Assembly (NCBI RefSeq): GCF_001482195.1
Contig: NZ_KQ759763.1
Location: 73,623-137,622, forward strand
Origin: Luteimonas abyssi
GTDB taxonomy: Bacteria > Pseudomonadota > Gammaproteobacteria > Xanthomonadales > Xanthomonadaceae
DNA: 64,000 bases
Direction of reading: 5' to 3'
Shown here: positions 54,678 through 64,000 of the stretch, one piece after another
Position numbering within the stretch: the first letter of the stretch is position 1
Layout: each line of letters starts with the position of its first letter
Made by a program: the position numbers and the translations under genes
The notes under the pieces: model-generated
Told to the model about the DNA's origin: nothing
Database searches by the model: none
What the model saw: the letters and a program-made list of their open reading frames with translations, nothing else

Positions 54678-56570
54678 ATGTCGCTGGATGTGGAGGATCT
54701 GACCAAACGCTACGGCGATCGCGCAGTGGTGCGCGACGTGTCCTTCCGCGTCGAGGCCGGCGAGCTGGTGGTGTTGCTGGGGCCCAGCGGCAGCGGCAAG
54801 AGCACGGTGCTGCGCATCGTCGCCGGCCTGACCGCGCACGACGCGGGACGGGTGCGGATCGGCGGCAAGGACGTGACCGAACTTTCGCCGCAGGCGCGCG
54901 ATCTCGGTTTCGTATTCCAGAACTATGCACTGTTCGAACATCTGTCGGTCGCCGACAACGTCGAGTTCGCGCTGCGCGTGCGCGGCGTGGACCGCGCGGC
55001 GCGTCAGGCGCGCCGCGAGGAACTGCTGGAACTGGTCGGCCTGGGCGGCAGCGCGCGCAAGTTCCCCTCGCAACTGTCCGGCGGCCAGCGCCAGCGCACC
55101 GCGCTGGCGAGAGCACTCGCCCACAGCCCGCGCCTGCTGCTGCTCGACGAACCCTTCGGCGCGCTCGATGCACGCATCCGCCAGGAGTTGCGGCAGGGCC
55201 TGCGGACCCTGCTCAAGCGCATCGGCACCACCGCGATCTTCGTCACTCACGATCAGGAGGAAGCGTTCGCGGTCGCCGACCGGATCATGGTGCTGCACCG
55301 GGGGCGGTTGCTCGAATCGGGCACGCCGCAGCAGCTCTATCGCGAGCCGCGCACCGAATTCGTCGCCAGCTTCGTGGGCCGCGCCAACCTGCTGCCCGGT
55401 GAACTGACCGACGCCGGCGCCCGCATCCGGCTGGTGCCGGGGCCGGTGGAACCGGATGCGATTCCGCAACGGGTGAAGGTCTTGCTGCGTCCGGAGAAAC
55501 TGCGCCTGTTGCGCGCAAACAGCCCGGTCGCCACCGACCCGGACCTGTTCTCGCATCCGGCCAGCGTCGAGCGGATCGAGTATCTCGGCGCCAGCGAGCG
55601 TGTGTATCTGTCGCTGCAGGTGGGCGAGGCCGACCACGGCCGTCGTTTCCTGCTCGAAGCGCTGCGGACCACCGAAAGCGCGCAACTGCTGCCGCTGGCC
55701 GTCGGCGACGCGGTGACCCTGTTCGCCGACCAGATGCACGGCGTGCCGCAACCCGACCTGCGGGTGCTGGTGGTGGCGCCCGACGATGCCGACGGCCAGG
55801 CCCTGGTCGAGTCGGCGCTGGCGTGGGGCGAGCGCACCCATGCGCTGGTGACGGTGCTGGGCGGCGCGGTGCGCGCCCCCGCGCTGCACGGCCGGCTGGA
55901 GCGCTACCGGCAGGCCTTCGCCGGCGATCTGCGGGTGATCGACCCCAGTCAGCACGAATCCGACCCCTGGCGTGCGGCGCAGGCGCACCTGGCCGGCGAG
56001 GCCTACGATCTGGTGATGCTACCGGCCAGCCTGCGGCAGCCGGACCGGCTGATCGCGTTCCTGACCGCCTCCGGCGCGCAGCAGGTGCTGCTGGCCGACC
56101 GCGCCGGCGATCCGCTCGCGGCGACGGCGACCGGGCGCTGGACGGTCCTGCTGCGCACGTTCTCGAGCGGTCAGCCCGACCTGCAGCTGCTGGCGGAAAT
56201 CGCCGGCACCAGCGGCGCCGATCTCGAAGTCCGCGACCTGCACGGCAGCGTGGGCGCACCGGTCGCCGCCGCGGTGGACGCGTCGGGCTGGCGCGATGCA
56301 TTGGCCCGGCGCAGCGTGGCCTGGACCGAAGCGCGTGCCGAGCCCGACGAGCGGGACGCGCTGCCGCTCGATCCGCAGGCGCCCGTGGTCGCGCTCGACC
56401 TCGGCCCGCGCGCCGCGCTCGGCGCACGTCAGCAGCAGCGGCTGCGCGCGCTGGACGGACGCTGGGCGCTGCTGATGGTGCAACCCGACGAAGCCGACCT
56501 GGCGCTGGTCCCCAGTGCCGGGTTCGCCCGTCCGGCGCAGGCGCAGCCCGCATCCGATCCGACCGAATGA
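54678..56570 (+). CDS. cysA: Sulfate-type ABC transporter ATPase with long C-terminal extension
   Basis: CysA powers sulfate or thiosulfate import. Residues 1-355 are the usual CysA: Walker [10 protein letters not shown] (~35), [13 protein letters not shown], signature [14 protein letters not shown] (~133), Walker [13 protein letters not shown], switch His in [10 protein letters not shown], then a TOBE-type domain. The protein goes on to 630 residues; the standard length is about 350. The extra ~270 residues look like two universal-stress-protein folds ([20 protein letters not shown] and [20 protein letters not shown] begin them), without an evident ATP-binding G-rich loop. ATG 54678 has a poor ribosome site. 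The end overlaps the next open frame by four bases. Confidence 0.9.
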   Translation: MSLDVEDLTKRYGDRAVVRDVSFRVEAGELVVLLGPSGSGKSTVLRIVAGLTAHDAGRVRIGGKDVTELSPQARDLGFVFQNYALFEHLSVADNVEFALRVRGVDRAARQARREELLELVGLGGSARKFPSQLSGGQRQRTALARALAHSPRLLLLDEPFGALDARIRQELRQGLRTLLKRIGTTAIFVTHDQEEAFAVADRIMVLHRGRLLESGTPQQLYREPRTEFVASFVGRANLLPGELTDAGARIRLVPGPVEPDAIPQRVKVLLRPEKLRLLRANSPVATDPDLFSHPASVERIEYLGASERVYLSLQVGEADHGRRFLLEALRTTESAQLLPLAVGDAVTLFADQMHGVPQPDLRVLVVAPDDADGQALVESALAWGERTHALVTVLGGAVRAPALHGRLERYRQAFAGDLRVIDPSQHESDPWRAAQAHLAGEAYDLVMLPASLRQPDRLIAFLTASGAQQVLLADRAGDPLAATATGRWTVLLRTFSSGQPDLQLLAEIAGTSGADLEVRDLHGSVGAPVAAAVDASGWRDALARRSVAWTEARAEPDERDALPLDPQAPVVALDLGPRAALGARQQQRLRALDGRWALLMVQPDEADLALVPSAGFARPAQAQPASDPTE

Positions 56571-56617
56571 ATTCCTTCCCGCACGCCGTCGACCGCCCGG
56601 TCGCCAGGAGCCCGCTG

Positions 56618-57646
56618 ATGTCCGTCCCCCGTGTCCGTGCCGCATCCCGTCTCGCCCTGTTGCTGGTCCCGTTGCTCGCCCTGGCCGCCTGCGGCGGTTC
56701 GCAGGAGGGGGGCGGCCCGGGCGGCACGACCCTGCTCAACGTCTCCTACGATCCCACCCGCGAGTTCTACGGCGAATACAACGCCGCATTCTCGGACGCG
56801 CACGACACGCCGGTGCGGGTGCGGATGTCGCACGGTGGCTCCGGCAAGCAGGCGCGCTCGGTCATCGACGGCATCGAGGCCGACGTGGTCACCCTCGCCC
56901 TGGCCGGCGACATCGACGAGATCGCCCGCCACGGCCTGATCGATCCGGGCTGGCAGAGCGAACTGCCGCACAACAGCGCGCCGTACACCTCGACCATCGT
57001 GTTCTTGGTCCGCCGCGGCAACCCGAAGAACATCCAGGACTGGCCGGATCTCGCCCAGGACGGCGTGGCCGTGGTCACCCCGAACCCGAAGACCTCCGGC
57101 GGCGCGCGCTGGAACTATCTGGCGGCATGGGGCGCGGTGGTGCGCGCCGGCGGCAGCGAGGCCGACGCCGAGGCCTACCTGACCCGGTTGTTCCGCTCGG
57201 TGCCGGTGCTCGATACCGGTGCGCGCGGCGCCACCAACAGTTTCGTGCAGCGGCGTATCGGCGACGTGCTGCTGGCCTGGGAGAACGAGGCCTTGCTGAT
57301 GCTGCAGGAGTTCGGCGCCGACCAGTTCGAGATCGTGCATCCGCCGGTGAGCATCCTCGCCGAACCCAGCGTGGCGGTGGTGGACCGGGTCGCGCGTGCG
57401 CGCGGCACCGAGGCGCTGGCGACCGAGTACCTGCGGTGGCTGTACTCGCCCGAGGGCCAGCGCCTGGCGGCCAAGCATCACTTCCGTCCCCGCGACGAAG
57501 CCATCCTGGCCGAGCACGCCGACGAGTTCCCGGCGCTCGACCTGTTCACCATCGACGAGCAGTTCGGCGGCTGGGAGCGCGCGCAGAACGAGCATTTCGC
57601 CGACGGCGGCGTGTTCGACCGCATCTTCGCCTCCCGCGGTCGCTGA
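56618..57646 (+). CDS. sbp: Sulfate-binding lipoprotein of the ABC transporter
   Basis: The 342-residue product binds sulfate in the periplasm and delivers it to the permeases. Start ATG 56618 is chosen for AGGAG seven bases upstream; an ATG at 56567 overlapping cysA lacks this. A lipobox LLALAAC puts the lipidated Cys at residue 25, so it is tethered to the membrane, unlike the soluble E. coli Sbp. Sulfate/molybdate-binding signatures are [51 protein letters not shown] and [13 protein letters not shown]. The next gene begins 13 bases later. Confidence 0.92.
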   Translation: MSVPRVRAASRLALLLVPLLALAACGGSQEGGGPGGTTLLNVSYDPTREFYGEYNAAFSDAHDTPVRVRMSHGGSGKQARSVIDGIEADVVTLALAGDIDEIARHGLIDPGWQSELPHNSAPYTSTIVFLVRRGNPKNIQDWPDLAQDGVAVVTPNPKTSGGARWNYLAAWGAVVRAGGSEADAEAYLTRLFRSVPVLDTGARGATNSFVQRRIGDVLLAWENEALLMLQEFGADQFEIVHPPVSILAEPSVAVVDRVARARGTEALATEYLRWLYSPEGQRLAAKHHFRPRDEAILAEHADEFPALDLFTIDEQFGGWERAQNEHFADGGVFDRIFASRGR

Positions 57647-57659
57647 GCGCGCCGATCCC

Positions 57660-58547
57660 ATGAGCGCGACCCCCGTCCACGTGACGCCACCGCCCGCCCG
57701 CGCCGTACCGGCGCGGGTGCGTGCACGTCCGGTGCATCCCGGCTTCCGGTTGACGCTGGGCATCACCCTGGCCTGGCTGGGGTTGATCGTATTGCTGCCC
57801 ATCGCGGCCGCCTTCCTGAAGCTCACCGACCTGAGCCCGGCGCAGATCTGGAGCATCGCCACCAGCGACCGCGCCCTGGCGGCCTACCGGCTCAGCTTCG
57901 GCCTGTCGCTGGCGGCGGCGCTGATCAACCTGGTCTTCGGCGTGCTGACCGCGTGGGTGCTGGTGCGCTACCGCTTTCCGGGGCGGCGCATCCTCGATGC
58001 GATGGTCGATCTGCCGTTCGCACTGCCGACCGCAGTGGCCGGCATCGCGCTGGCGTCGCTGTACGCCAGCCACGGCTGGCTGGGCCGGCCGCTGGCGATG
58101 CTGGGCATCGACATCGCCTTCCAGCCCGCCGGCATCCTGGTCGCACTGGTGTTCGTGGGCCTGCCGTTCGTGGTGCGCACGGTGCAGCCGGCGCTGCAGG
58201 AGCTCGATGCATCGCTGGAGGAGGCCGCCGCCTCGCTCGGTGCCAGCCGCGCGCAGAGCCTGCTGTTCGTGGTCGCCCGGCAGGTGGCGCCGGCGGCGCT
58301 GACCGGGCTGGCGCTGGCGTTCTCGCGCGCGGTCGGCGAGTACGGTTCGGTGATCTTCATCGCCGGCAATATTCCCTACGTGTCGGAGATCGCGCCGTTG
58401 CTGATCGTGGTGCAGCTCGAGCAATACGACTACGCCGCCGCCGCGGTGCTGGCGGTGGCGATGTTGTTGATCTCGTTCGCGATGCTGCTGGTGATCAACC
58501 TGCTGCAGCGCTGGAGCCACAGCCGGCCCGGCGCGGGGGCGCCCTGA
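57660..58547 (+). CDS. cysT: Sulfate ABC transporter permease CysT
   Basis: CysT (CysU) is one of two inner-membrane subunits forming the sulfate channel. The 295-residue product has a basic N-terminus, about six transmembrane helices and the EAA loop LEEAAASLGASRAQSLLFVV that contacts CysA. Family features are DLPFALPTAVAGIALASLYA and the end region GEYGSVIFIAGNIP. ATG 57660 follows sbp by 13 bases; the stop shares one base with the start of cysW. Confidence 0.94.
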   Translation: MSATPVHVTPPPARAVPARVRARPVHPGFRLTLGITLAWLGLIVLLPIAAAFLKLTDLSPAQIWSIATSDRALAAYRLSFGLSLAAALINLVFGVLTAWVLVRYRFPGRRILDAMVDLPFALPTAVAGIALASLYASHGWLGRPLAMLGIDIAFQPAGILVALVFVGLPFVVRTVQPALQELDASLEEAAASLGASRAQSLLFVVARQVAPAALTGLALAFSRAVGEYGSVIFIAGNIPYVSEIAPLLIVVQLEQYDYAAAAVLAVAMLLISFAMLLVINLLQRWSHSRPGAGAP

Positions 58548-59395
58548 TGGCCGCCGTCGACGTCTATCCGCCCGCGCAGCGCGATCCGCCGTGGCTGCGG
58601 CGGTTGCTGATCGGCGCGGTGCTGCTGTTCCTGGCGATCTTTCTCGGCCTGCCGCTGGCGGTGGTCTTCAGCCAGGCCTTCGCCGGCGGCTGGCAGACCT
58701 TCGTCGCCGCGCTGAGCGACCCCGACGCGCAGGCCGCGATCCGCCTGACGCTGCTGGTGGCGGCGATCGCGGTGCCGCTCAACGTGGCGTTCGGCCTGGC
58801 CGCTGCGTGGGCGCTCACCCGGTTCCGGTTCCGGGGCAAGAGCATCCTGGTGAGCCTGATCGACCTGCCGTTCTCGGTGTCGCCGGTGGTCGCCGGTCTG
58901 GTGCTGGTGCTGCTGTTCGGCAGCCAGGGCCTGTTCGCGCCGGTGTTGGGCGTGCTGGGCTGGCAGATCGTGTTCGCGGTGCCGGGCATCGTGCTGGCGA
59001 CGCTGTTCGTCACCTTCCCGTTCGTCGCGCGCGAGCTGATCGCCTACATGCAGGAACAGTCCACCGATCCGGAGCTCGCGGCCTACACCTTGGGCGCCGG
59101 CGGCTGGCGCACGTTCTGGCACGTGACCCTGCCGGCGGTGCGTTGGAGCCTGCTGTACGGCATCCTGCTGTGCAATGCGCGCGCGATGGGCGAGTTCGGT
59201 GCGGTCTCGGTGGTGTCCGGCCACATCCGCGGCGTGACCAATACGGTGCCGCTGCACGTGGAGATCCTCTACAACGAATATCAGTTCACCGCCGCGTTCG
59301 CGGTCGCCTCGCTGCTGGCCGCGCTCGGCCTGGTGACGCTGCTGGCCAAGACCTGGATCGAGCACGCCGCACAGCGGCAGCGGAGCACGGGCTGA
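58547..59395 (+). CDS. cysW: Sulfate ABC transporter permease CysW
   Basis: The 282-residue partner of CysT has about six helices, DLPFSVSPVVAGLVLVLLFG, the EAA loop DPELAAYTLGAGGWRTFWHV and the conserved GEFGAVSVVSGHIRG with TNTVPLHVEILYNEY, which is distinctive for CysW. TGATG overlaps join it to cysT upstream and to the sensor kinase downstream, so the kinase is translated with the transporter. Confidence 0.95.
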   Translation: MAAVDVYPPAQRDPPWLRRLLIGAVLLFLAIFLGLPLAVVFSQAFAGGWQTFVAALSDPDAQAAIRLTLLVAAIAVPLNVAFGLAAAWALTRFRFRGKSILVSLIDLPFSVSPVVAGLVLVLLFGSQGLFAPVLGVLGWQIVFAVPGIVLATLFVTFPFVARELIAYMQEQSTDPELAAYTLGAGGWRTFWHVTLPAVRWSLLYGILLCNARAMGEFGAVSVVSGHIRGVTNTVPLHVEILYNEYQFTAAFAVASLLAALGLVTLLAKTWIEHAAQRQRSTG

Positions 59396-61452
59396 TGGCC
59401 GGGCCGCGTCGCCTGTCGCGGTTGCTGGTGTTGAGCCATCTCGGGCTGGCGCTGACGCTGGTGGTGCTGCTGCTGGCGACCGGTGCCGAGATCCTGCGTG
59501 CCTCGCTGCAGGATCGCGCCAACGCCCAGGCCACGCGTGCGGCCACCGACGGCCTGTCGCGCCTGGATGCCCAGCGTCGCGACCTGTACAGCCTCGCCGG
59601 CCTGCTCGGTGAGCGGCCGACGCTGCACGGCTACCTGCGACGCGGCCAGGCGCGCGATGCGGCGGGCTTCGTGGAGACCTTCCGCGCGACCGCACGGGTC
59701 GATGCCATCGCGGTGTATCGCCGCGGCGAGCTGTTCGTCGCGGTGGGCCCGCAACCGCCCGACAGCACCCGCACCGGGATCCAGCAGGATGCCGACGGCG
59801 TCCTGTGGCTGGTGGCGTCGGTCGATGCCGCCGATGCGCCCATGGTCGCCCGGGTGCTGATCGCGCGCCGGATCGACGACCAGATGTTGCCGGCGGACCA
59901 CGATGCGCGTCTGCACCTGCTCAGCGCCGCCGACATCGCGGCCCTGCCCGCCGCCACCGAAGCCGAAACGACGGTCCGCAACGCGTACCGGCATGCCTGG
60001 CTGAGCGGACGTGCCGAGACGCTCGGTCCGTTCGGCGGCGATGCGGTGGTGCGGATCGAGCCGGTGCGGCTGGAAGGCCGTGCCGACATCGATGCCCTCC
60101 TGGTGGCCGCGGTGCCGCGCGACCTGCTGCGCCAGGATGCGCTGCGCTGGCTGCTGGCGTTCGCGCTGGGCAGCCTGATCGTGGCCGTGGTCGCCGCCGG
60201 CATCGCCATCTGGCTGGCGCGACGGTTCGCGCGGCCGTTCGACCGCATCGCCGAAAGCGCCCGGCGCCTGGGCGTCGGCGACCTGGAAACGCCGGTGGAA
60301 CTGCCGGACACCGAACTCGCCGAACCGCTCGCGCTCGCCCACAGCATGGAAAGCATGCGCCGCCAGCTGCGCGCGGCCGCCACCCAGGAGCGGCGCCAGC
60401 GCCGCGAACTCGATGCCGTGCTCGAAGGCGTGGGCGATGCGGTGGTGGCGGTGGATGCCGACGAGGTGATCCGTTACGCCAACCGCCAGTTCCTGGCGCT
60501 GCTGGGCACCCGCGAGGGCGAGGTGATCGGCCAGCGGTTCGATGCGGTGCTCAAGCCCGTGGACGAGGCCGATGCGCCTTCGCCGTTGCGCGCCGCGCGC
60601 AGCGGCGGGCTGGCGCAGGCGGCCGGTCGCTACCGCGTGCGCGGCGGGGCGCGGGATCTGGTGGTGCGTGCCGCGGCGCCGATCGGCGAGCGTCAGGTCG
60701 CGATCCTGCGCGAGGAAACCCCGGAGGAAGCCGCACGGGCGATGCGCGATGCGATCCTCGCCAACCTCTCGCACGAGTTCCAGACGCCGCTGTCGGCGCA
60801 GATCGCCGCCATCGAGCTGCTGCGAGATCATCTGCGCGACGGTGCCGATCCGGTGGCCGCGCAACTGGTCGCCGCGCAGTATCGGGGCGCATTGCGGTTG
60901 TCGCAGCTGGTCGACAACCTGCTCGACAGCCTGCGCCTGGAAGCCGGCGAGATGCGCCTGCGCGACGAGGAGGTGGACCTGGTCGCCGTGGTCGAGGACG
61001 CGCAGGCGCTCATGCGTCCGTTGCTGGAGCAGCGCGGGCAGCGGGTCAACGCGCGCCTGCCGCGCAGCGAACAGCGCCTGCGCGGCGACGGGCAGCGCCT
61101 GTCGCAGGTGGCGGTCAACCTGCTCGCCAACGCCAACAAGTTCGCACCCGACGACAGCACGATCTGGATCGAACTGATCTGGGGCGACGCGACGGTGTCG
61201 TTGTGGATCGAGGACGAGGGCCCGGGCCTGCCCGGACCGGAGGCGCACGCCGACCTGTTCGCGCCGTTCCGGCGTTCGCCCGATGCCGAGCCCGGCCAGC
61301 GCGGCAGCGGCCTGGGCCTGGCGATCGTGCGCGCGCTGGTGGAACGGCACGGGGGCGAGGTGGTGGTGGCTGCGCCGCGGCACCGCCGGGGCGCGCGGTT
61401 CGGCGTGGTCCTGCCGCTCGACGGCGGCGGCGATGCCGGACGTGGAGAATAG
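59395..61452 (+). CDS. Membrane sensor histidine kinase coupled to the sulfate transporter
   Basis: The 685-residue product has a first transmembrane helix (~residues 13-32), an extracytoplasmic sensing region (~33-245), a second helix (~250-272), a HAMP linker, a PAS domain (~340-450; AVLEGVGDAVVAVDADEVIR) and the kinase core. Phospho-acceptor His460 lies in NLSHEFQTPLSAQ; the ATPase part has N-box LLANANKFAPDD, WIEDEGPGLP and GSGLGLAIVRALVERHGG. ATG 59395 overlaps cysW by one base. The ligand is unknown; the position implies a link to anion transport. It would phosphorylate the regulator at 61534. Confidence 0.93.
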   Translation: MAGPRRLSRLLVLSHLGLALTLVVLLLATGAEILRASLQDRANAQATRAATDGLSRLDAQRRDLYSLAGLLGERPTLHGYLRRGQARDAAGFVETFRATARVDAIAVYRRGELFVAVGPQPPDSTRTGIQQDADGVLWLVASVDAADAPMVARVLIARRIDDQMLPADHDARLHLLSAADIAALPAATEAETTVRNAYRHAWLSGRAETLGPFGGDAVVRIEPVRLEGRADIDALLVAAVPRDLLRQDALRWLLAFALGSLIVAVVAAGIAIWLARRFARPFDRIAESARRLGVGDLETPVELPDTELAEPLALAHSMESMRRQLRAAATQERRQRRELDAVLEGVGDAVVAVDADEVIRYANRQFLALLGTREGEVIGQRFDAVLKPVDEADAPSPLRAARSGGLAQAAGRYRVRGGARDLVVRAAAPIGERQVAILREETPEEAARAMRDAILANLSHEFQTPLSAQIAAIELLRDHLRDGADPVAAQLVAAQYRGALRLSQLVDNLLDSLRLEAGEMRLRDEEVDLVAVVEDAQALMRPLLEQRGQRVNARLPRSEQRLRGDGQRLSQVAVNLLANANKFAPDDSTIWIELIWGDATVSLWIEDEGPGLPGPEAHADLFAPFRRSPDAEPGQRGSGLGLAIVRALVERHGGEVVVAAPRHRRGARFGVVLPLDGGGDAGRGE

Positions 61453-61533
61453 GCGGTCCCGGCGGGTGGATGCGACGATGTTCTCTGCCACGTCGCCGCC
61501 TTCGCGTCCCTTTTCCGCTGCCGAGCCATCGCC

Positions 61534-62277
61534 ATGCGCATCCTGATCGTCGACGACGACGTCGAGCTCTCCGGCCTGCTGCGGTTCGCGCTGGCGAACG
61601 CGGGCTACGAGGCGATCGCCGCCTTCGACGGGCACCAGGCGCTGCGGATGATCGAGGCGCAGGCGCCGGACCTCGTGGTGCTCGACGTCAACCTGCCGGG
61701 CCTGGACGGCTTCGCGGTGCTGGAGACGTTGCGTCGCACCCGCGACCTGCCGGTGATGATGCTCACGGTGCGGGCCGACGAGGAGGACGAAGTGCGTGGC
61801 CTGGACCTCGGCGCCGACGATTACCTGCGCAAGCCGTTCAGTCCGCGCGCCTTGCTGGCCCGGGTGCGCGCGCTGCTGCGCCGCGGCGGCGAGGGCGAGG
61901 AACCGGTGCTGGCCGCAGGCCCGCTGCGCATCGACGCCGAGCGCAGCCAGGCCCAGGTGGGTGACGGCGCGCCGGTCCGCCTGTCGACGCTGGAGTTGCG
62001 CCTGCTCCGGCTGTTGCTGGGCCACCAGGGCCGGCCGGTGGATGCGCAACGGGTGATCGGCTTCGTCTGGTCCGACCGCGACGCCGCCGACCGCGACGCG
62101 CTCAAGCAGCTGGTGCACCGGCTGCGGCACAAGCTGGAGCAGATCGGTGGACAGGGGGCATGGATCGAGCACGTCCACAACGTCGGCTACGCGTTCGTAC
62201 GCGATCCGGACGTCGGGGGCGCGGACGTGCCCGCTGTCGATACGCCCCCGGCCGCAGAGCGGCCGGACCGGTCCTGA
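61534..62277 (+). CDS. OmpR/PhoB-family response regulator
   Basis: The 247-residue product has a complete receiver domain ([12 protein letters not shown], Asp51 in [13 protein letters not shown], Thr in MLTVR, Lys in YLRKPFS) and a winged-helix DNA-binding domain from ~residue 130 ([47 protein letters not shown]). It lies 81 bases after the sensor kinase and should be its partner. The direct repeat at 54594-54612 is a candidate target. The last ~20 residues are Pro/Asp-rich and variable. Confidence 0.95.
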   Translation: MRILIVDDDVELSGLLRFALANAGYEAIAAFDGHQALRMIEAQAPDLVVLDVNLPGLDGFAVLETLRRTRDLPVMMLTVRADEEDEVRGLDLGADDYLRKPFSPRALLARVRALLRRGGEGEEPVLAAGPLRIDAERSQAQVGDGAPVRLSTLELRLLRLLLGHQGRPVDAQRVIGFVWSDRDAADRDALKQLVHRLRHKLEQIGGQGAWIEHVHNVGYAFVRDPDVGGADVPAVDTPPAAERPDRS

Positions 62278-62354
62278 GCGGGTTCCCCCCGCAGGTCGCG
62301 CCCGCTAATGTGGGAGGTTTCCGGTCCGCACCGGTGTCCCTGCCAGGAGCTCCT

Positions 62355-63326
62355 ATGTCCGCCTCCCCCTCCTCCAAGCTCGCGCAGCTGCGCGACATGA
62401 CCGTCGTGGTCGCCGATACCGGCGATGCCGAGGCGATCGCACGCCTGAAGCCGGTCGATTGCACCACCAACCCGACCCTGGTGCGCAAGGCGCTGGACCT
62501 GCCGGTCTACGCCGATCTGGTGGAGCGCGAGCTCGCCGCGGCGCGCGACGGCGCCGGCGATGTGGAGACGCGCGCCCGCGAGGTGGTGGACCGCCTGACC
62601 GTCGGTGTCGGCGCCAAGCTCAGCGGCCTGGTGCCGGGACGGGTGTCGACCGAGGTCGATGCCGACCTCTCCTACGACACCGAGGCCACCGTCGCCAAGG
62701 CCAGGCAGTTCATCGCCATGTACGCCGATGCCGGGATCGACCGTGCGCGCATCCTGATCAAGATCGCCGCGACCTGGGAAGGCATCCGCGCCGCGGAGCA
62801 GCTTCAGCGTGAGGGCATCGACTGCAATCTCACCCTGATCTTCAACCGCAGCCAGGCCATCGCCTGCGCGGAGGCGGGCGTGTTCCTGATTTCGCCCTTC
62901 GTCGGCCGGATTCTCGATTGGTACAAGGCCCACGGGCAGGCGCCGGCGACGATCGACGACGATCCGGGCGTGCGCTTCGTGCGCGACGTCTACGCCGAGT
63001 TCAAGCGTCGCGGCTCGGATACCGTGGTGATGGGCGCGTCCTTCCGGTCCGCCGCGCAGATCGAAGCGCTGGCCGGCTGCGACCGTCTGACCATTTCGCC
63101 GGACCTGCTCGAGGCGCTCGACGCCGCGCACGGCGACCTGCCGCGCCTGCTGGTGCCGGAGGCCGCCGACGGCCAGCCGCGCACCCCGGTGGACGCCGCG
63201 GGTTTCGCCGCCGACCTCAAGGCCGACGCGATGGCCGACGAGAAGCTGCGCGACGGCATCAAGGCGTTCGCCGCGGATCTGGACGCGTTGCGCGCGTCGG
63301 TAGCCGAGCGTCTGCGAGCGGGCTGA
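62355..63326 (+). CDS. tal: Transaldolase
   Basis: Transaldolase moves a dihydroxyacetone unit between sugar phosphates in the pentose phosphate pathway. The 323-residue product is of the TalB type: [13 protein letters not shown] near the start, [20 protein letters not shown], Schiff-base Lys136 in [12 protein letters not shown], and [25 protein letters not shown] lies seven bases before ATG 62355. The gene follows the response regulator by 77 bases and is followed by intergenic repeats. Confidence 0.96.
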   Translation: MSASPSSKLAQLRDMTVVVADTGDAEAIARLKPVDCTTNPTLVRKALDLPVYADLVERELAAARDGAGDVETRAREVVDRLTVGVGAKLSGLVPGRVSTEVDADLSYDTEATVAKARQFIAMYADAGIDRARILIKIAATWEGIRAAEQLQREGIDCNLTLIFNRSQAIACAEAGVFLISPFVGRILDWYKAHGQAPATIDDDPGVRFVRDVYAEFKRRGSDTVVMGASFRSAAQIEALAGCDRLTISPDLLEALDAAHGDLPRLLVPEAADGQPRTPVDAAGFAADLKADAMADEKLRDGIKAFAADLDALRASVAERLRAG

Positions 63327-63335
63327 GGCAGAGCG

Positions 63336-63571
63336 CCCTCATCCGCCCCTTCGGGGCACCTTCTCCCGCAGGCGGGAGAAGGGAACCGGCCGCGGCATGC
63401 TTGAGCCCTCTCCCGCTTGCGGGAGAGGGGCAGGGGGGAGGGCGGTGGGGTGCGGCGGGACAGCCCCTCATCCGCCCCTTCGGGGCGCCTTCTCCCGCAA
63501 ACGGGAGAAGGGAATCGGCGCGACCTGCTTGAACCCCTCTCCCGCTTGCGGGAGAGGGGCAGGGGTGAGGG
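63336..63571. repeat. Two tandem copies of a hairpin-rich intergenic repeat
   Basis: Two copies of ~105 bases, 129 bases apart (starting 63336 and 63465), read CCCTCATCCGCCCCTTCGGG, then TTCTCCCGC.. ..GCGGGAGAA, then CTCTCCCGCTTGCGGGAGAG and GGGGCAGGGG. They fill the gap between the convergent transaldolase and methyltransferase genes. The same element lies, in the other orientation, at 11612-11888. Confidence 0.8.
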
Positions 63572-63586
63572 CCGCTCGAGATCGGA

Positions 63587-64000
63587 TCAGCGCGCGTCGG
63601 AGGTGGACCGGGCTGACCGCCGCGGCTCCGCCACCACCAGCCAGTTGTTGAACGGCGTGTTGCCGTACAGCGGCGCGAACGTGGCCTGCAGGCCGGCGTC
63701 TTCCAGGGTGGCCTGCAGCCCTTCGCGGGTCGGATAGCAGCGTGCGCGTTCCTGCATCCAGCCGATCAGGTTGGCGAGGCGATCGGTGACGCGGGTGGTG
63801 CGGCTGCGGCCGCTGGTGTCGGCCAGGCCGGTGCGGATCACCAGCCGCGCGTCGGGCGTGAGCATCCCGGCCACGGTGCGCAACAGTGCGGCCTGTGCAT
63901 CGGCCTGCAGATACTGGAGGACGTCGAGGATCGCCACGCTGCCGCGATGGTCCGGCGTGGTGCGGGCCAGATCGACGACGTCGAAATCGACGCCGGACAG
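63587..64000 (-). CDS. SAM-dependent methyltransferase (5' part outside window)
   Basis: The frame is open to the right edge of the window, so the N-terminal part, including the SAM-binding motif I, is missing; about 137 residues are visible. The visible part holds a class-I methyltransferase motif: SVAILDVLQYLQADAQAAL (the strand IV region with a post-motif helix), LTPDARLVIRTGL and the C-terminal strand FNNWLVVAEP. The substrate cannot be read. The gene is convergent with transaldolase, separated by the hairpin repeats. A link to pigment (aryl polyene) clusters is possible but not supported here. Confidence 0.7.
   Translation of the reverse strand: MSGVDFDVVDLARTTPDHRGSVAILDVLQYLQADAQAALLRTVAGMLTPDARLVIRTGLADTSGRSRTTRVTDRLANLIGWMQERARCYPTREGLQATLEDAGLQATFAPLYGNTPFNNWLVVAEPRRSARSTSDAR

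Overview
The window is a strongly GC-rich, gene-dense piece of a gammaproteobacterial chromosome. The best fit is the Xanthomonadaceae/Lysobacteraceae, in the neighbourhood of Luteimonas or Lysobacter. This is inferred from gene content and order (rho with a long Asn/Gly-rich N-terminal extension, then trxA, then an over-long rhlB; ftsE-ftsX-response regulator-ung-rpoH; short-form AMP nucleosidase; a glutaredoxin-rhodanese fusion; many TonB-linked outer-membrane genes). No species can be read from the sequence. I saw no rRNA, tRNA, CRISPR array, prophage or insertion sequence. Most of the window looks like ordinary chromosome, with a few lineage-specific modules.

Layout. 1-8141 (+): a surface-protein cluster: the 3' part of a DUF11-repeat/OmpA protein, a 1230-residue outer-membrane protein and a Calx-beta/DUF11 secreted protein. 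8260-10735 (-): hemF followed by two secreted DUF4124 proteins. 10939-11541 (+): cysteine dioxygenase. 11956-14322 (-): secreted S9 dipeptidyl-peptidase. 14796-17233 (+): cyanide-insensitive type cytochrome bd oxidase. 17485-22875 (+): YcgL protein, a large membrane-anchored ankyrin protein and two TonB-C-like proteins. 23009-27391: rho and trxA (-), rhlB (+). 27523-31858 (+): ftsE, ftsX, a double-receiver protein, ung and rpoH. 31973-34289 (-): ZIP zinc transporter and NDH-2. 34468-40647 (+): a small Cys/His-rich secreted protein and the czcCBA metal-efflux operon. 40774-43607 (-): two tandem amidohydrolases. 43890-46012 (+): AMP nucleosidase overlapping a PAF-acetylhydrolase-like lipase. 46286-47819 (+): a 74-residue protein and a GAF/pseudo-histidine-kinase protein. 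47922-50105 (-): TonB-dependent siderophore receptor. 50400-54301: DUF924 protein, glutaredoxin-HesB-rhodanese fusion, polysaccharide deacetylase and phasin. 54678-62277 (+): a sulfate-type ABC transporter run together with a two-component system. 62355-63326 (+): transaldolase. 63587-64000 (-): end of a methyltransferase gene.

How the parts work together. The most system-like region is 54594-62277. The ATPase, substrate-binding lipoprotein, two permeases, sensor kinase and response regulator follow one another with overlaps or short gaps. The ATPase carries an extra C-terminal region of about 270 residues that looks like two universal-stress-protein folds. The leader has an 11-bp-spaced direct repeat of the kind bound by OmpR/PhoB regulators. 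This suggests a transporter that senses and controls its own expression. Other points of interest are three signalling or enzyme proteins that have lost their key residue (a receiver without its Asp, a kinase without its His, an amidohydrolase without its HxH), and a sigma-E-like promoter immediately upstream of rpoH. A hairpin-rich repeat is found in two convergent intergenic regions.
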